A program made the translations under genes and the position numbers. Below are positions 1 through 6,595 of a stretch of 12,732 nucleotides of DNA, piece by piece; position 1 is the stretch's first letter; each line of letters opens with the position of its first letter. The stretch is from positions 1-12,732 of the forward strand of contig CALIGP010000035.1 of the NCBI GenBank assembly GCA_938021455.1, given 5' to 3'. Under the pieces are notes generated by a model. It saw nothing but the letters and a program-made list of their open reading frames with translations. It made no database searches and was not told the origin of the DNA. The stretch is from an uncultured Lewinella sp. GTDB lineage: Bacteria; Bacteroidota; Bacteroidia; Chitinophagales; Saprospiraceae.

Positions 1-731
1 CCGAGATCGTCAAGCGGTTGTGCCGGGTTGGCCGAGAGGCCAAAGACGTAGCCGAAAGCTTCGTCCCATTTGTGTTCCATGTTAGTGTAGGATTCACCGT
101 CCACCGTAACGCCCATATCGTTGTCGTCCTGGTTGGTTCCTTCGTCCAATATAGCGGTGCTCAGGTAGTTGTTTACGGCCTGGTCGTACATCAAACCTCC
201 AATGAGGGCTTTGCTAAAGGCCTGGTTTAATTCTAGACCCCAATCATTGACGTAGCGAACGTCATCTCCATCCGCTACCTGACCGGCCTGACCACGTGCA
301 GCCAGTTCATTTTCGTTGGGGAATACATTGCTTACCTGTGCGCTAATCCAGCCATCAAAGTCTGCCTTAATGGTGGCGGCAGCCGTTGCGTTGGTGAAGA
401 AAAGGTCGCGGCTGGCAGCAACTTTAGAGCTGATAGATTTAGTACTCTCATTGAGCGAAGGATCATTGAAAGGATCTACGCCTTCCGGATTTTGGTACAT
501 ATTGAAGAGCGCGTCTTCGTTTGTAGAAAAGTCGAGAAGGGCGGCGGATAGTTCCTGTGCCATACCCAGCCGTGCGGTCTGACCACTGAAGCTTACAGTA
601 GAAGCACCGTCCCGTTCAAAAGTATAGGTGTCTGGAACAGTGAAAGACGGAGTCATGTCATCATCATCATCACAACCAGTAGTTGCAAAGATCAAAAGCA
701 GGGCGAAAAAAGGATAAAGAGAAGACTTCAT
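1..731 (-). CDS. DUF4856 family lipoprotein (C-terminus beyond window)
   Basis: The frame is open from an ATG at 731 to the window edge (243 codons), so the C-terminus is missing. Residues 1-20 are a lipoprotein signal peptide (MKSSLYPFFALLLIFATTGC, lipid cysteine C20), followed directly by five Asp (21-25). An acidic run at this place matches the lipoprotein export signal that carries Bacteroidota lipoproteins to the cell surface. The mature part has the hallmarks I know from DUF4856 proteins: YTFERDGASTVSFSGQTARL near residue 36, SSKVAASRDLFF and IKADFDGWISAQV in the middle, then LNQAFSKALIGGLMYDQ, NNYLSTAILDE and NMEHKWDEAFGYVFG near the cut end. The molecular function is unknown. In many Bacteroidota, DUF4856 genes sit beside imelysin-family lipoproteins and TonB receptors in apparent iron-uptake loci; such partners would lie left of position 1. 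The family call is firm; the iron role is inference. Confidence 0.88.
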   Translation of the reverse strand, partial: MKSSLYPFFALLLIFATTGCDDDDDMTPSFTVPDTYTFERDGASTVSFSGQTARLGMAQELSAALLDFSTNEDALFNMYQNPEGVDPFNDPSLNESTKSISSKVAASRDLFFTNATAAATIKADFDGWISAQVSNVFPNENELAARGQAGQVADGDDVRYVNDWGLELNQAFSKALIGGLMYDQAVNNYLSTAILDEGTNQDDNDMGVTVDGESYTNMEHKWDEAFGYVFGLSANPAQPLDDL

Positions 732-770
732 TCGGTGGGCTATTTTTATCTGTACTAAATCTTAATAGCG

Positions 771-802
771 CAAAGGTAACGTCACTCGAATGTGCTGTGC
801 AA
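771..802 (-). promoter_or_regulatory. Bacteroidota-type promoter for the DUF4856 gene
   Basis: On the minus strand TACCTTTG (778-771) matches the Bacteroidota -7 element TAnnTTTG exactly. A TTG (802-800) lies 21 nt upstream, within the spacing reported for the -33 element. The box is 39 nt upstream of the ATG at 731, which leaves a short 5' leader of about 30 nt. The 132-bp gap between this gene and the next one upstream shows no other clear signal. Confidence 0.6.
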
Positions 803-863
803 GGTTTTTGTAACTTATTTTGAATGAGTCTTGATAAGGAATTGATTATGAGCTGAAGAGACA

Positions 864-1346
864 CTATTCTATCTCTCTCATCCTACGCATCACCCGGCTC
901 ACCGCCGGGCAAACAAGCGTATTGCGCAGCGTCAGTGGTAAGATCTGGAGCATATTCTTTCGGTCAGTGTGTGGGTATTCGCGGCAGGCCTTGGGCCTGG
1001 CTTCGTAGACCGAACAATAGTTATCCTGGCCCAAAAAAGGGCAGGGGGAACTGTTCAGCACGTAGTCACCGTCTTCATCGAGATATAAATATTTTTCCAC
1101 TAAATCAGCGGGTCTGACGCCGAGGTGCTTACTCAGGCGGTCAATATCGACGTCCCGAAATATGGGGCTGGTCGTTTTGCAGCAGTTAGCACACTGCAGG
1201 CAGTCTACCTCCGTGAAGACTTCTTTGTGTAGTTGGTGGAATTGCTGGTCCAGGTCTTTTGGAGGACGGGCCTTTATCCGGCTGAGAAATTTCTTATTGA
1301 CCTTGTGCTCCTGGCGGGCACGTTCGATTTCCTTGGGCAGATTCAT
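864..1346 (-). CDS. YkgJ-family CxxCxxCC cysteine-cluster protein
   Basis: This 160-residue soluble protein belongs to the putative zinc/iron-chelating CxxCxxCC (YkgJ) family. The signature is CLQCANCCKT (C49, C52, C55, C56), followed by C102, C111 and C121 in CPFLGQDNYCSVYEARPKAC, and by C146, giving eight cysteines. The C-x(8)-C-x-hydrophobic-x-x-RP-x-x-C-R block is the second conserved half of the family. Residues 1-45 are charged and helical, with no signal peptide or membrane segment, so the protein is probably cytoplasmic. The biochemical role of the family is not settled; metal binding is inferred from the cysteine pattern. The ATG lies 34 bp after the transporter stop codon on the same strand, so co-transcription is likely. 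No clear terminator follows the TAG stop. Confidence 0.88.
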   Translation of the reverse strand: MNLPKEIERARQEHKVNKKFLSRIKARPPKDLDQQFHQLHKEVFTEVDCLQCANCCKTTSPIFRDVDIDRLSKHLGVRPADLVEKYLYLDEDGDYVLNSSPCPFLGQDNYCSVYEARPKACREYPHTDRKNMLQILPLTLRNTLVCPAVSRVMRRMREIE

Positions 1347-1351
1347 TGTGG

Positions 1352-1359
1352 CAAAGATA
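1352..1359 (-). promoter_or_regulatory. Possible -7 box just ahead of the YkgJ gene
   Basis: The minus-strand octamer TATCTTTG matches TAnnTTTG exactly and ends 5 nt before the ATG at 1346. If used, it would give a nearly leaderless transcript. No TTG is present at the expected -33 distance, and the octamer overlaps a small palindrome (AAAG-ATA-CTTT, 1353-1363), so a chance match is quite possible. Confidence 0.2.
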
Positions 1360-1380
1360 CTTTCTCCCGCCAGCTGATGG

Positions 1381-2244
1381 CTAAGCGGACCCGGCTCCGG
1401 CTTTCATTTCCTCGGCTAGTTCTTTACCCAAATAGCGGTCAATAAGATGGTGCATTCCATAGATGACCGGAGTTAGCCCTACCGCCATGATGAATTTGAA
1501 GGTGTATTGTACCGTAGCCACTGCCAGCAGGCGAGACCATGGCCAGGGATCTGCGATGCCACCGAAAAGCTCTGGTCCAAGCTTAAAGGCTACAATTAGT
1601 ACAACAAAGCTGTCTACTAACTGGCTGACGACCGTAGAACCGGTTGCGCGCAGCCACAACCACTTTTCGCCGGTAGATCGCCGAATTCGCTGAAACACAA
1701 GCACGTCCGTCAGCTGCGCCAACAGGAAAGCCATGAGGGAACCGACAATAATAAATAAGCCCTGGCCAAAAGTTACCGCAAAAGCGGCCTGGCTATCAGC
1801 AATGTTCCGATCAACGGATTGCACGACCCACCAATCGGCTGGAGAGAGCTCAATGGCGAAATAGATCATCACGAAGGCATAGGAGATAAGACCTGCCGCC
1901 AAGTAGCTCAGAAATCGAACGCCCCGCTGACCATAATATTCATTCAGGAGGTCGGTCATGACAAAAACAACGGGCCATAATAGCACTCCAGCAGAAAACT
2001 GCAAGGCGCCAATCTCGCCAAAGAGGTTGAAATTCCAGGGGGCAATGCCCAAAGTGTCTTCCAGTGCGAAGATCTTTACCCCAATCAACTCTGCCACCAG
2101 AGCGTTAGCGACAAAAAAGCCGGCCAGTATGATAAACAATCGACTGGGGCGATAGGAAATAACGTTTTGGGAGCTAGGTTTTATGTGGTTCACAATAATT
2201 TGCCTAAAAGCAGTTTTTAAAATTGCGGGATGTAGAGCGTTCAC
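1381..2244 (-). CDS. Queuosine precursor transporter (YhhQ/VUT family)
   Basis: A 287-residue polytopic membrane protein of the COG1738/DUF165 family, whose characterised members import queuosine precursors such as preQ0 and preQ1 for tRNA modification. About six hydrophobic segments are visible: roughly residues 35-59, 82-98, 110-132, 158-184, 203-221 and 244-266. Family motifs include VFVMTDLLNEYYG (93-105), SQLVDSFVV (207-215) and TVQYTFKFIMAVGLTPVIYG (244-263). The start is uncertain. The longest form begins with GTG at 2244, two codons after an in-frame TAA; a second GTG at 2193 (codon 18) is preceded by AGG at about 9 nt and would give an N-terminus closer to the usual family length. 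There is no ATG ahead of the first membrane segment. No queuosine biosynthesis genes lie nearby, so the cell may make or salvage the precursor elsewhere. Confidence 0.9.
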   Translation of the reverse strand: MNALHPAILKTAFRQIIVNHIKPSSQNVISYRPSRLFIILAGFFVANALVAELIGVKIFALEDTLGIAPWNFNLFGEIGALQFSAGVLLWPVVFVMTDLLNEYYGQRGVRFLSYLAAGLISYAFVMIYFAIELSPADWWVVQSVDRNIADSQAAFAVTFGQGLFIIVGSLMAFLLAQLTDVLVFQRIRRSTGEKWLWLRATGSTVVSQLVDSFVVLIVAFKLGPELFGGIADPWPWSRLLAVATVQYTFKFIMAVGLTPVIYGMHHLIDRYLGKELAEEMKAGAGSA

Positions 2245-2270
2245 AAGTTAAGAGAGTTTTTGAAACTTGT
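2243..2270. repeat. 7-bp inverted repeat at the transporter start
   Basis: ACAAGTT (2243-2249) and AACTTGT (2264-2270) are perfect inverted repeats separated by 14 nt. They overlap the GTG at 2244. On the transporter mRNA they could form a hairpin over the first start codon, or act as an operator. If the real start is the GTG at 2193, the hairpin would sit in the leader. Function is unproven. Confidence 0.3.
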
Positions 2271-2293
2271 AGACCAACGTGGAATGCCTATCT

Positions 2294-2313
2294 TGACGTC
2301 TGATAAGACATCA
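2294..2313. promoter_or_regulatory. Imperfect 20-bp palindrome between divergent genes
   Basis: TGACGTCT-GATA-AGACATCA has 8-bp arms with one mismatch and lies in the 110-bp gap between the divergently transcribed transporter (2244, minus) and the secreted protein gene (2355, plus). Its symmetry and placement fit an operator for a dimeric regulator. No regulator gene is nearby and the motif is not one I recognise. Confidence 0.3.
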
Positions 2314-2354
2314 GGGTTTACTAACCTACTTTTATTCACCCCAGCCCCGTTTTC

Positions 2355-3251
2355 ATGCGTCACATTGTTTTGCTTGCCTTATTTGTTTTTAGTGTAGGTC
2401 TCTCTGCGCAGTCCTTTAAGTCCAGAATTCACTACAAAGTGAATATGGGGGACACCAGCCAATTGCACCAACTCATTTTGCTTGATTACACTAAGCTCTT
2501 GGGGACTGCTATGGAAGTAGAGAAGGACTCTATTTACTTTCTGGTAAGGGGGACTAATGATCCTGCCGTCATCCCCCTTAATGAGTTACGCTTCTTAGGT
2601 GTATTCAACAGTGTTGAGAGCCGACCCTACCGTGATACCAGAGGGGTTCCCGGTTTCTCGGATCTTACCTATGAGCGGACGGCGCTTCCTCATCATTCAA
2701 AAGGACAAATACGGGTTATCAACTTGCTTTACTCGGTAGCAGAATGGAACCTGAACAAAAACCTTCGGCTGGGCGCTGGGTTAGCTGGGCCGTTAGGAGT
2801 CATGACCACTCAAAAATATCGCTTCAGCGTTACGCCTGATCTCCATCTGGGGGTTAGTAGTCAGATTCTAATTCTTCCCTTAATTGAACGTTTTCCTAGG
2901 AATGGACCGATTGTGCTAGGTGACATTTCCGCGATGTTGACCGTTGGAAACGATCGTCGGTTTGCTAATTTTGGTACGGGTATTTTATTCAATAATGATG
3001 ATCCCGGATCTCCGATTTGGGGACATCGTTTTGGTATAGGTGGGCGGATCAGCCCGCGTTGGCATGTTTATACCGAAATGTTGATGACCCTCAATGATGA
3101 GTTCAGTGAACTGAGTCTTTTTCCATCCGTCAACGCTAGTTTAGGAGCGAAAAGACATCGTTGGCATTTTGGCATCTTCACGGTTTTCTTCGATGAAGAC
3201 AACTTCTTCCCTCCACCTCTTCCCTACGTTGGTTACTCTTACTACTGGTAG
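2355..3251 (+). CDS. Secreted probable outer-membrane beta-barrel protein, unknown role
   Basis: A 298-residue protein that I cannot assign to a named family. Residues 1-19 (MRHIVLLALFVFSVGLSAQ) form a clear Sec signal peptide with likely cleavage around SAQ/S. Residues about 24-75 look like the small beta domain seen at the N-terminus of some Bacteroidota envelope proteins, with hydrophobic and polar residues alternating and ending in IPLNELRFLGVF. From about residue 115 the chain is rich in amphipathic strands with Gly and aromatic residues (NLRLGAGLAGPLGVM, RFANFGTGILF, HRFGIGGRISPRWHVYTEM), and it ends in GYSYYW. A C-terminal aromatic residue is typical of outer-membrane barrels. The gene stands alone on the plus strand, divergent from the transporter and convergent with the aminotransferase gene 41 bp away. 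A barrel is likely; its substrate or task is unknown. Confidence 0.7.
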   Translation: MRHIVLLALFVFSVGLSAQSFKSRIHYKVNMGDTSQLHQLILLDYTKLLGTAMEVEKDSIYFLVRGTNDPAVIPLNELRFLGVFNSVESRPYRDTRGVPGFSDLTYERTALPHHSKGQIRVINLLYSVAEWNLNKNLRLGAGLAGPLGVMTTQKYRFSVTPDLHLGVSSQILILPLIERFPRNGPIVLGDISAMLTVGNDRRFANFGTGILFNNDDPGSPIWGHRFGIGGRISPRWHVYTEMLMTLNDEFSELSLFPSVNASLGAKRHRWHFGIFTVFFDEDNFFPPPLPYVGYSYYW

Positions 3252-3262
3252 GAAAAGTAAGG

Positions 3263-3281
3263 GGCGCAGAACGCAGGTGCA
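3263..3281 (+). repeat. Short interspersed motif, copy 1 (3' of a gene)
   Basis: GGCGC-AGAA-CGCAGGTGCA begins 11 nt after the TAG of the secreted protein gene, in the convergent gap. The same GGCGC-N3/4-CGCAGGTGCA pattern recurs on the minus strand at 6573-6590, also just after a stop codon, and in a shorter form at 12260-12276. It contains a small GCG/CGC hairpin. No T-tract follows, so it is not a standard terminator. Confidence 0.45.
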
Positions 3282-3292
3282 GTGGGAGGTTC

Positions 3293-4189
3293 TTAGGCAA
3301 TGGGTGTCCCTTTCGTGGCCGTTAACTCGCGGAAGAGTTGCTTGAGTCTATCGAGGACGGAGTCTTCAGATTTATTGACAATGTCTCGCCCATCGATACT
3401 AGCCACCTTAGTGAGCTCTCCCATCGTTCCGGTCGTGAATACTTCATCAGCCGTGTAAAATTCGGTAAGTGACAACCGCTTTTCCTGGCAAGGGATGTTA
3501 TTGTCTTTGCAGATGTCCAGGATGGTCTGGCGGGTAATACCCGGCAGGCAATAGTCTGCATGAGGCGTATACACGACGCCTCTACGGATAGAGAAAACAT
3601 TGACACCATTGGCTTCGGAGATATATCCATCTTTATCGAGCATCAAACCTGCGTCAGCGCCGGCGTTATTGGCTTCGATCTTTGCCAGGATGTTATTGAT
3701 CAGGTTATTATGATGAATTTTACTGTCGATGCTCATCGGGCTATTGCGCCGGGTCGAGCTGGTGGCCAAGATGATGGTTTCCGGGTAGACTGGTGGCTTG
3801 TGTTCGGCGACTACGATCAGGGTGCAACCTTGCTGGTTTAGGCGAGGATCCATGCCCGAAGTAATCTTCCGGCCCCGGCTTAGGGTCAATCTGATGTGTA
3901 CACCGTCGGTCATCTCATTTGCCTTCAGGGTAGTAAAGATGGCCTGCCGGACTTCTTCTCTGCTCGGCACGCCGGCAAAGAGCATCGCGTGAGCGGAGTC
4001 AAAAAGCCGATCCAGGTGAGCCTCTAATGAAAACACCCGCCCCTTGTATACCCGAATTCCTTCCCAGACGGCGTCTCCGCCCTGGACAACACTGTCAAAG
4101 ACGCTTATCCCGGCTTTATCCCGATGAATCATTTCTCCGTCAATGTAGATGAGGAGGTCTTTGTTATCAGGGTTAAATTGCTGAAGCAT
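3293..4189 (-). CDS. Class-IV PLP aminotransferase, branched-chain/D-amino acid type
   Basis: A 298-residue, full-length fold-type IV aminotransferase. Visible landmarks are IYIDGEMI near residue 14, WEGIRVYKGRVFSLEAHLDR (42-61), the probable PLP-lysine K157 in SKIHHNNLINNILAKIEAN, the cofactor-facing E192 in GYISEANGVNVF, LPGITR (215-220) and the phosphate-binding TGTMGEL (253-259). These support transamination of a branched-chain or related amino acid, but bacterial members also include D-amino acid aminotransferases and aminodeoxychorismate lyases. The WEGIR block leans towards the BCAT type; substrate specificity cannot be fixed from sequence. The ATG at 4189 follows the TAA of the sulfotransferase-like gene by 18 bp, so the two are probably one transcript. 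No ilv or leu biosynthesis genes are nearby, which argues against a plain IlvE role and for a specialised substrate linked to its partner. Confidence 0.87.
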   Translation of the reverse strand: MLQQFNPDNKDLLIYIDGEMIHRDKAGISVFDSVVQGGDAVWEGIRVYKGRVFSLEAHLDRLFDSAHAMLFAGVPSREEVRQAIFTTLKANEMTDGVHIRLTLSRGRKITSGMDPRLNQQGCTLIVVAEHKPPVYPETIILATSSTRRNSPMSIDSKIHHNNLINNILAKIEANNAGADAGLMLDKDGYISEANGVNVFSIRRGVVYTPHADYCLPGITRQTILDICKDNNIPCQEKRLSLTEFYTADEVFTTGTMGELTKVASIDGRDIVNKSEDSVLDRLKQLFRELTATKGTPIA

Positions 4190-4207
4190 AGTTAGGTTTA
4201 TTTATGG

Positions 4208-4933
4208 TTAGAAGGCTTCCGCCAGCATTTCTTGATAAAGTGGCTCGCAGCGCTGGGCAATGGCCTCCAGTGCGGGCATTAAAGTATATTCCTTTTTTAC
4301 AAAAGGATTGAATCCGGTGCTCTTATGGACATTGGCGTACCAGTATTTAGCCCAAACACCGTCTTCTGCCCTGGCCCCTGCGGGCCAGCTTAACATGGAC
4401 TCGTCGAAGCGGATGCCGAATTCAGAACACAAACGACTCAGTACACCTCCAGGGTCTTGTAACAGCTTTTGAGCGTCAAGAACACCTACACTTTGTCCGT
4501 TTTCCCGAAGGGACTGATAGAGTTCGTATTGCTGTGGCAACCCGATGTCTTCCGCGGTAACTTCTTCGACCACCTTACTGAAGGATGCAAGGATAGCCCT
4601 TGGATTTCTGATGAGTAATACGTTGTGCATCTCTCCGATGAAGGCTCGGTCAAGCTCAATAAGGTGATGGGTCATTTGCTTGAATACAACAACTGGTTTT
4701 TCGTAGTCTGTTGTCAGCATTGATCTGACCACCCTGCTTCCGTCAGTTGGCTGACTGGCGAGTATCTCCTCTTTGCCGGGGTGTTTTGCTTTCGTTTGTT
4801 GATGCGTCAGGTAGTGGGCGTAAAGAGGTTCGTCGACTACCCGAATGCTTGGGTGATTCGCAAAACTGTACATCAGGGCAGTACTGATGTTTCGTGGAGA
4901 AGACCAGAGATTGATCCTTTTAGTCGTAGTCAT
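4208..4933 (-). CDS. Sulfotransferase-like P-loop protein
   Basis: A 241-residue protein resembling small PAPS-dependent sulfotransferases. The N-terminal strand and loop INLWSSPRNISTALMYSFA (7-25) sit where the 5'-phosphosulfate-binding loop is found. DEPLYAHYL (34-42) follows, and VLLIRNPRAILASF (105-118) corresponds to the 3'-phosphate-binding region. A distinctive C-terminal block EDGVWAKYWYANVHKSTGF (190-208) completes the domain. No signal peptide or membrane helix is seen. I chose the ATG at 4933 because the in-frame extension to 4993 begins with TTG and its 20 residues precede the conserved first strand. The gene lies 18 bp ahead of the class-IV aminotransferase. From memory, plant branched-chain-aminotransferase-like proteins carry a similar N-terminal domain fused to an aminotransferase, so a shared pathway is plausible. 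The acceptor substrate is unknown. Confidence 0.8.
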   Translation of the reverse strand: MTTTKRINLWSSPRNISTALMYSFANHPSIRVVDEPLYAHYLTHQQTKAKHPGKEEILASQPTDGSRVVRSMLTTDYEKPVVVFKQMTHHLIELDRAFIGEMHNVLLIRNPRAILASFSKVVEEVTAEDIGLPQQYELYQSLRENGQSVGVLDAQKLLQDPGGVLSRLCSEFGIRFDESMLSWPAGARAEDGVWAKYWYANVHKSTGFNPFVKKEYTLMPALEAIAQRCEPLYQEMLAEAF

Positions 4934-5092
4934 TGATGGACGCTTCGTGCGATTATCCAAAAGGAGAAAACCAGATGGCTTTCGATGGCACAAAGTAGGT
5001 TTATCCCGGTAAATTCTACTCTTTTAGTTCCATTTATTGCTCAAAGCGTCTGGCTACATTTACTCCGGTCAGCGGCATCAGAAACTTAAATG

Positions 5093-5123
5093 AAAAATGG
5101 CCGACTGTTTAACACAACCGACC
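5093..5123 (-). terminator. Rho-independent terminator after the peroxidase gene
   Basis: On the minus strand GGTCGGTTGT-GTTAA-ACAGTCGGCC can form a 10-bp RNA stem (seven Watson-Crick and three G-U pairs) with a 5-nt loop, followed by ATTTTT. It starts 26 nt after the TAA of the peroxidase gene. It would separate the peroxidase transcript from the sulfotransferase-aminotransferase unit downstream. Confidence 0.6.
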
Positions 5124-5149
5124 AATTTCTGATTTCTCTTTAGAGGAAC

Positions 5150-6388
5150 TTACTCCCGGAAAGGATTGGAGTATCGCTCTGCTTGTAGTACTTCGTTGTC
5201 AGTCGTCATCTCAAGGAAAGCAACCAGTGCATCCTTTTGCGCTTCTGTGAAGTTCATGCGGATGGCGCGGTTATTGGCGTCCCGTAGCAGGGGGTGTAGG
5301 TTGCGGTGATCTTGAATACCTTCGCTGTAGTGGTCAATAACTTCCCGCAGGGTTTCGAAGCGACCGTCGTGCATGTACGGCCCGGTAAGGGCAACATTGC
5401 GGAGGAAGGGAACTTTGAATACACCGTTTTGCCAAACTTCACCGCTGATGGAACCTACGCCCTTGTCTTCGTAGTTCATGTCAAGACCGTTGTTGGCTAC
5501 GGCAAAAATGGGCTCCGTTAAATTGGAGCTGTGACAAGTAGAACAGTTGGCATTAAACAGTGCCCGTCCTTCGATTTCTTGTTCAGTGAAGAGGCCGGAA
5601 GATTCAACGCGGCGACCATTCTCGGCATTTACCAGCTCATCAAATCTGGTGTTCATAGAAGAGATAGAACTGGTGAACTTCTCCAGCGCGAGTGTGATCC
5701 GGTCGGGAGTAAGGTCCGTTGTACCGAAAGCTTTCATCGTCAGGATCTTGTAAATCTCCTGATTGCGAAGATCAGCCGATAGTTCGTGTAGTTCACGGCC
5801 CATCTCGATTTCATCCTGAATGGTGGCTTCGCTTTGCTCCTTTACGGTAGCGGCCCGTTCATCCCAGAAAAACTTTACCCGGCCTTCTACGGCGACACTT
5901 TCGTTGTCTCCAGAGCGACCATAACCGCTAATTGAAGGGGCAAAAGTCGGGACAGAACCCAGGGCGATGGAGTTTCGCTTGGTGACGGCTCCGTTAATAC
6001 CGTCGGAAAAGGCTTTACCATCAGCAAAGGCCTTGTCTTGTTCGTGGCAGGTGGCACAACTGGTTTCTCCAGTAGCGGAGAGCTGGGTGTCATAAAAGAG
6101 TACGCGGCCTAACAAGGCTTTGCGCGTATCGGAAGCACTTGGTGTAATGTTACTTATGCCCGATCTACGACCAATATGGTCTGGAACAGTGGTGGAGGCG
6201 ATCTGAATGGTCTGCGCGATGTTTAGGGTCTCATTAAGCTTGCCGAGTTCTTGTCCATTAAAGGACATTTCCTGAGGTGAGCTGAAACCATTCTCTGAAG
6301 GGGCACCAGTAGTAACCTTTTCTTCCAGACAACCGTAGAGCGTGAGAAAAGAAAGTGTAAGGGCAAAAAGGGGAAGAAGTGATCTCAT
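5150..6388 (-). CDS. Di-heme cytochrome c peroxidase (MauG/CCP family) lipoprotein
   Basis: A 412-residue member of the bacterial di-heme cytochrome c peroxidase/MauG family. Family enzymes reduce H2O2 with electrons from small donors, or oxidise other substrates in the MauG-like branch. Residues 1-20 form a lipoprotein signal with lipid cysteine C20 in LTLYGC, followed by LEEK, so the protein is probably membrane-anchored outside the cytoplasm. Heme 1 is bound by CATCH (111-115) in the family context GRVLFYDTQLSATGETSCATCH; heme 2 by CSTCH (282-286). FFWDERAA (173-180) is conserved in the family. M339 and H340 in GPYMHDGRFETLREV are candidates for the distal ligand or active-site region. Length and order of both heme sites are complete. 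No other cytochrome gene is nearby, so its electron donor is encoded elsewhere. A terminator follows the stop. Peroxidase versus MauG-type oxidase cannot be decided here. Confidence 0.9.
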   Translation of the reverse strand: MRSLLPLFALTLSFLTLYGCLEEKVTTGAPSENGFSSPQEMSFNGQELGKLNETLNIAQTIQIASTTVPDHIGRRSGISNITPSASDTRKALLGRVLFYDTQLSATGETSCATCHEQDKAFADGKAFSDGINGAVTKRNSIALGSVPTFAPSISGYGRSGDNESVAVEGRVKFFWDERAATVKEQSEATIQDEIEMGRELHELSADLRNQEIYKILTMKAFGTTDLTPDRITLALEKFTSSISSMNTRFDELVNAENGRRVESSGLFTEQEIEGRALFNANCSTCHSSNLTEPIFAVANNGLDMNYEDKGVGSISGEVWQNGVFKVPFLRNVALTGPYMHDGRFETLREVIDHYSEGIQDHRNLHPLLRDANNRAIRMNFTEAQKDALVAFLEMTTDNEVLQAERYSNPFRE

Positions 6389-6487
6389 ACCAATGATATT
6401 TAGCCTAAAAGTAAGACGAATGTCATGGATTTGCCATGCCAGTGTCAGTTAATGGTCAGTTAAAAGACGAAGGAAACTGCTGAGCCG

Positions 6488-6503
6488 TTTGCTTTGGAGC
6501 AAA
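6488..6503. repeat. 6-bp perfect inverted repeat upstream of the peroxidase gene
   Basis: TTTGCT-TTGG-AGCAAA lies about 100 bp upstream of the peroxidase ATG, in the 207-bp gap behind the CPBP protease gene. It is followed on the plus strand by TTTT, but no plus-strand gene ends here, so an operator is as likely as a terminator. The rest of the gap shows no gene. Confidence 0.25.
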
Positions 6504-6549
6504 TTTTAACGTTTGAAACTCCGAAGGAAGACCGGTTGGGGTAGGGAAC

Positions 6550-6570
6550 TTCCTTGCTCCTTGTTCCTTC
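6550..6570. repeat. Three tandem heptads, TTCCTTG-like
   Basis: TTCCTTG, CTCCTTG and TTCCTTC follow one another without gaps (purine-rich AAGGANC-type heptads on the minus strand). The block lies directly downstream of motif copy 2, after the CPBP protease gene. It may be a simple low-complexity tract. Confidence 0.4.
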
Positions 6571-6572
6571 TT

Positions 6573-6590
6573 TGCACCTGCGGTCGCGCC
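6573..6590 (-). repeat. Short interspersed motif, copy 2 (3' of a gene)
   Basis: Read on the minus strand this is GGCGC-GAC-CGCAGGTGCA. It begins 5 nt after the TAA of the CPBP protease gene and includes a GCGG-CGCGA-CCGC mini-hairpin. It matches copy 1 at 3263-3281 in all 15 fixed positions and sits in the same place relative to a stop codon. Confidence 0.45.
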
Positions 6591-6595
6591 GCCCA

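Noticed and set aside
18..582. Two plus-strand open frames (70 and 88 codons)
   Set aside because: They are opposite the DUF4856 coding frame and show no start context or recognisable protein sequence.
670..864. A 64-codon minus-strand frame between the first two genes
   Set aside because: It overlaps the DUF4856 signal peptide region in another frame and contains the exact TAnnTTTG promoter, so it is more likely non-coding leader.
2245..2354. A preQ1 riboswitch ahead of the queuosine-precursor transporter
   Set aside because: I looked for the preQ1-I hairpin and A-rich tail on the minus strand; segments such as GTAGGTTAGTAAACCC do not form the needed pseudoknot pattern.
4934..4993. N-terminal extension of the sulfotransferase-like gene
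   Set aside because: The extended frame begins with TTG and adds 20 residues before the conserved first strand; the ATG at 4933 is the better start.
6488..6507. Hairpin followed by TTTT on the plus strand as a terminator
   Set aside because: No plus-strand gene ends nearby and the stem is only 6 bp; it is listed as an inverted repeat instead.
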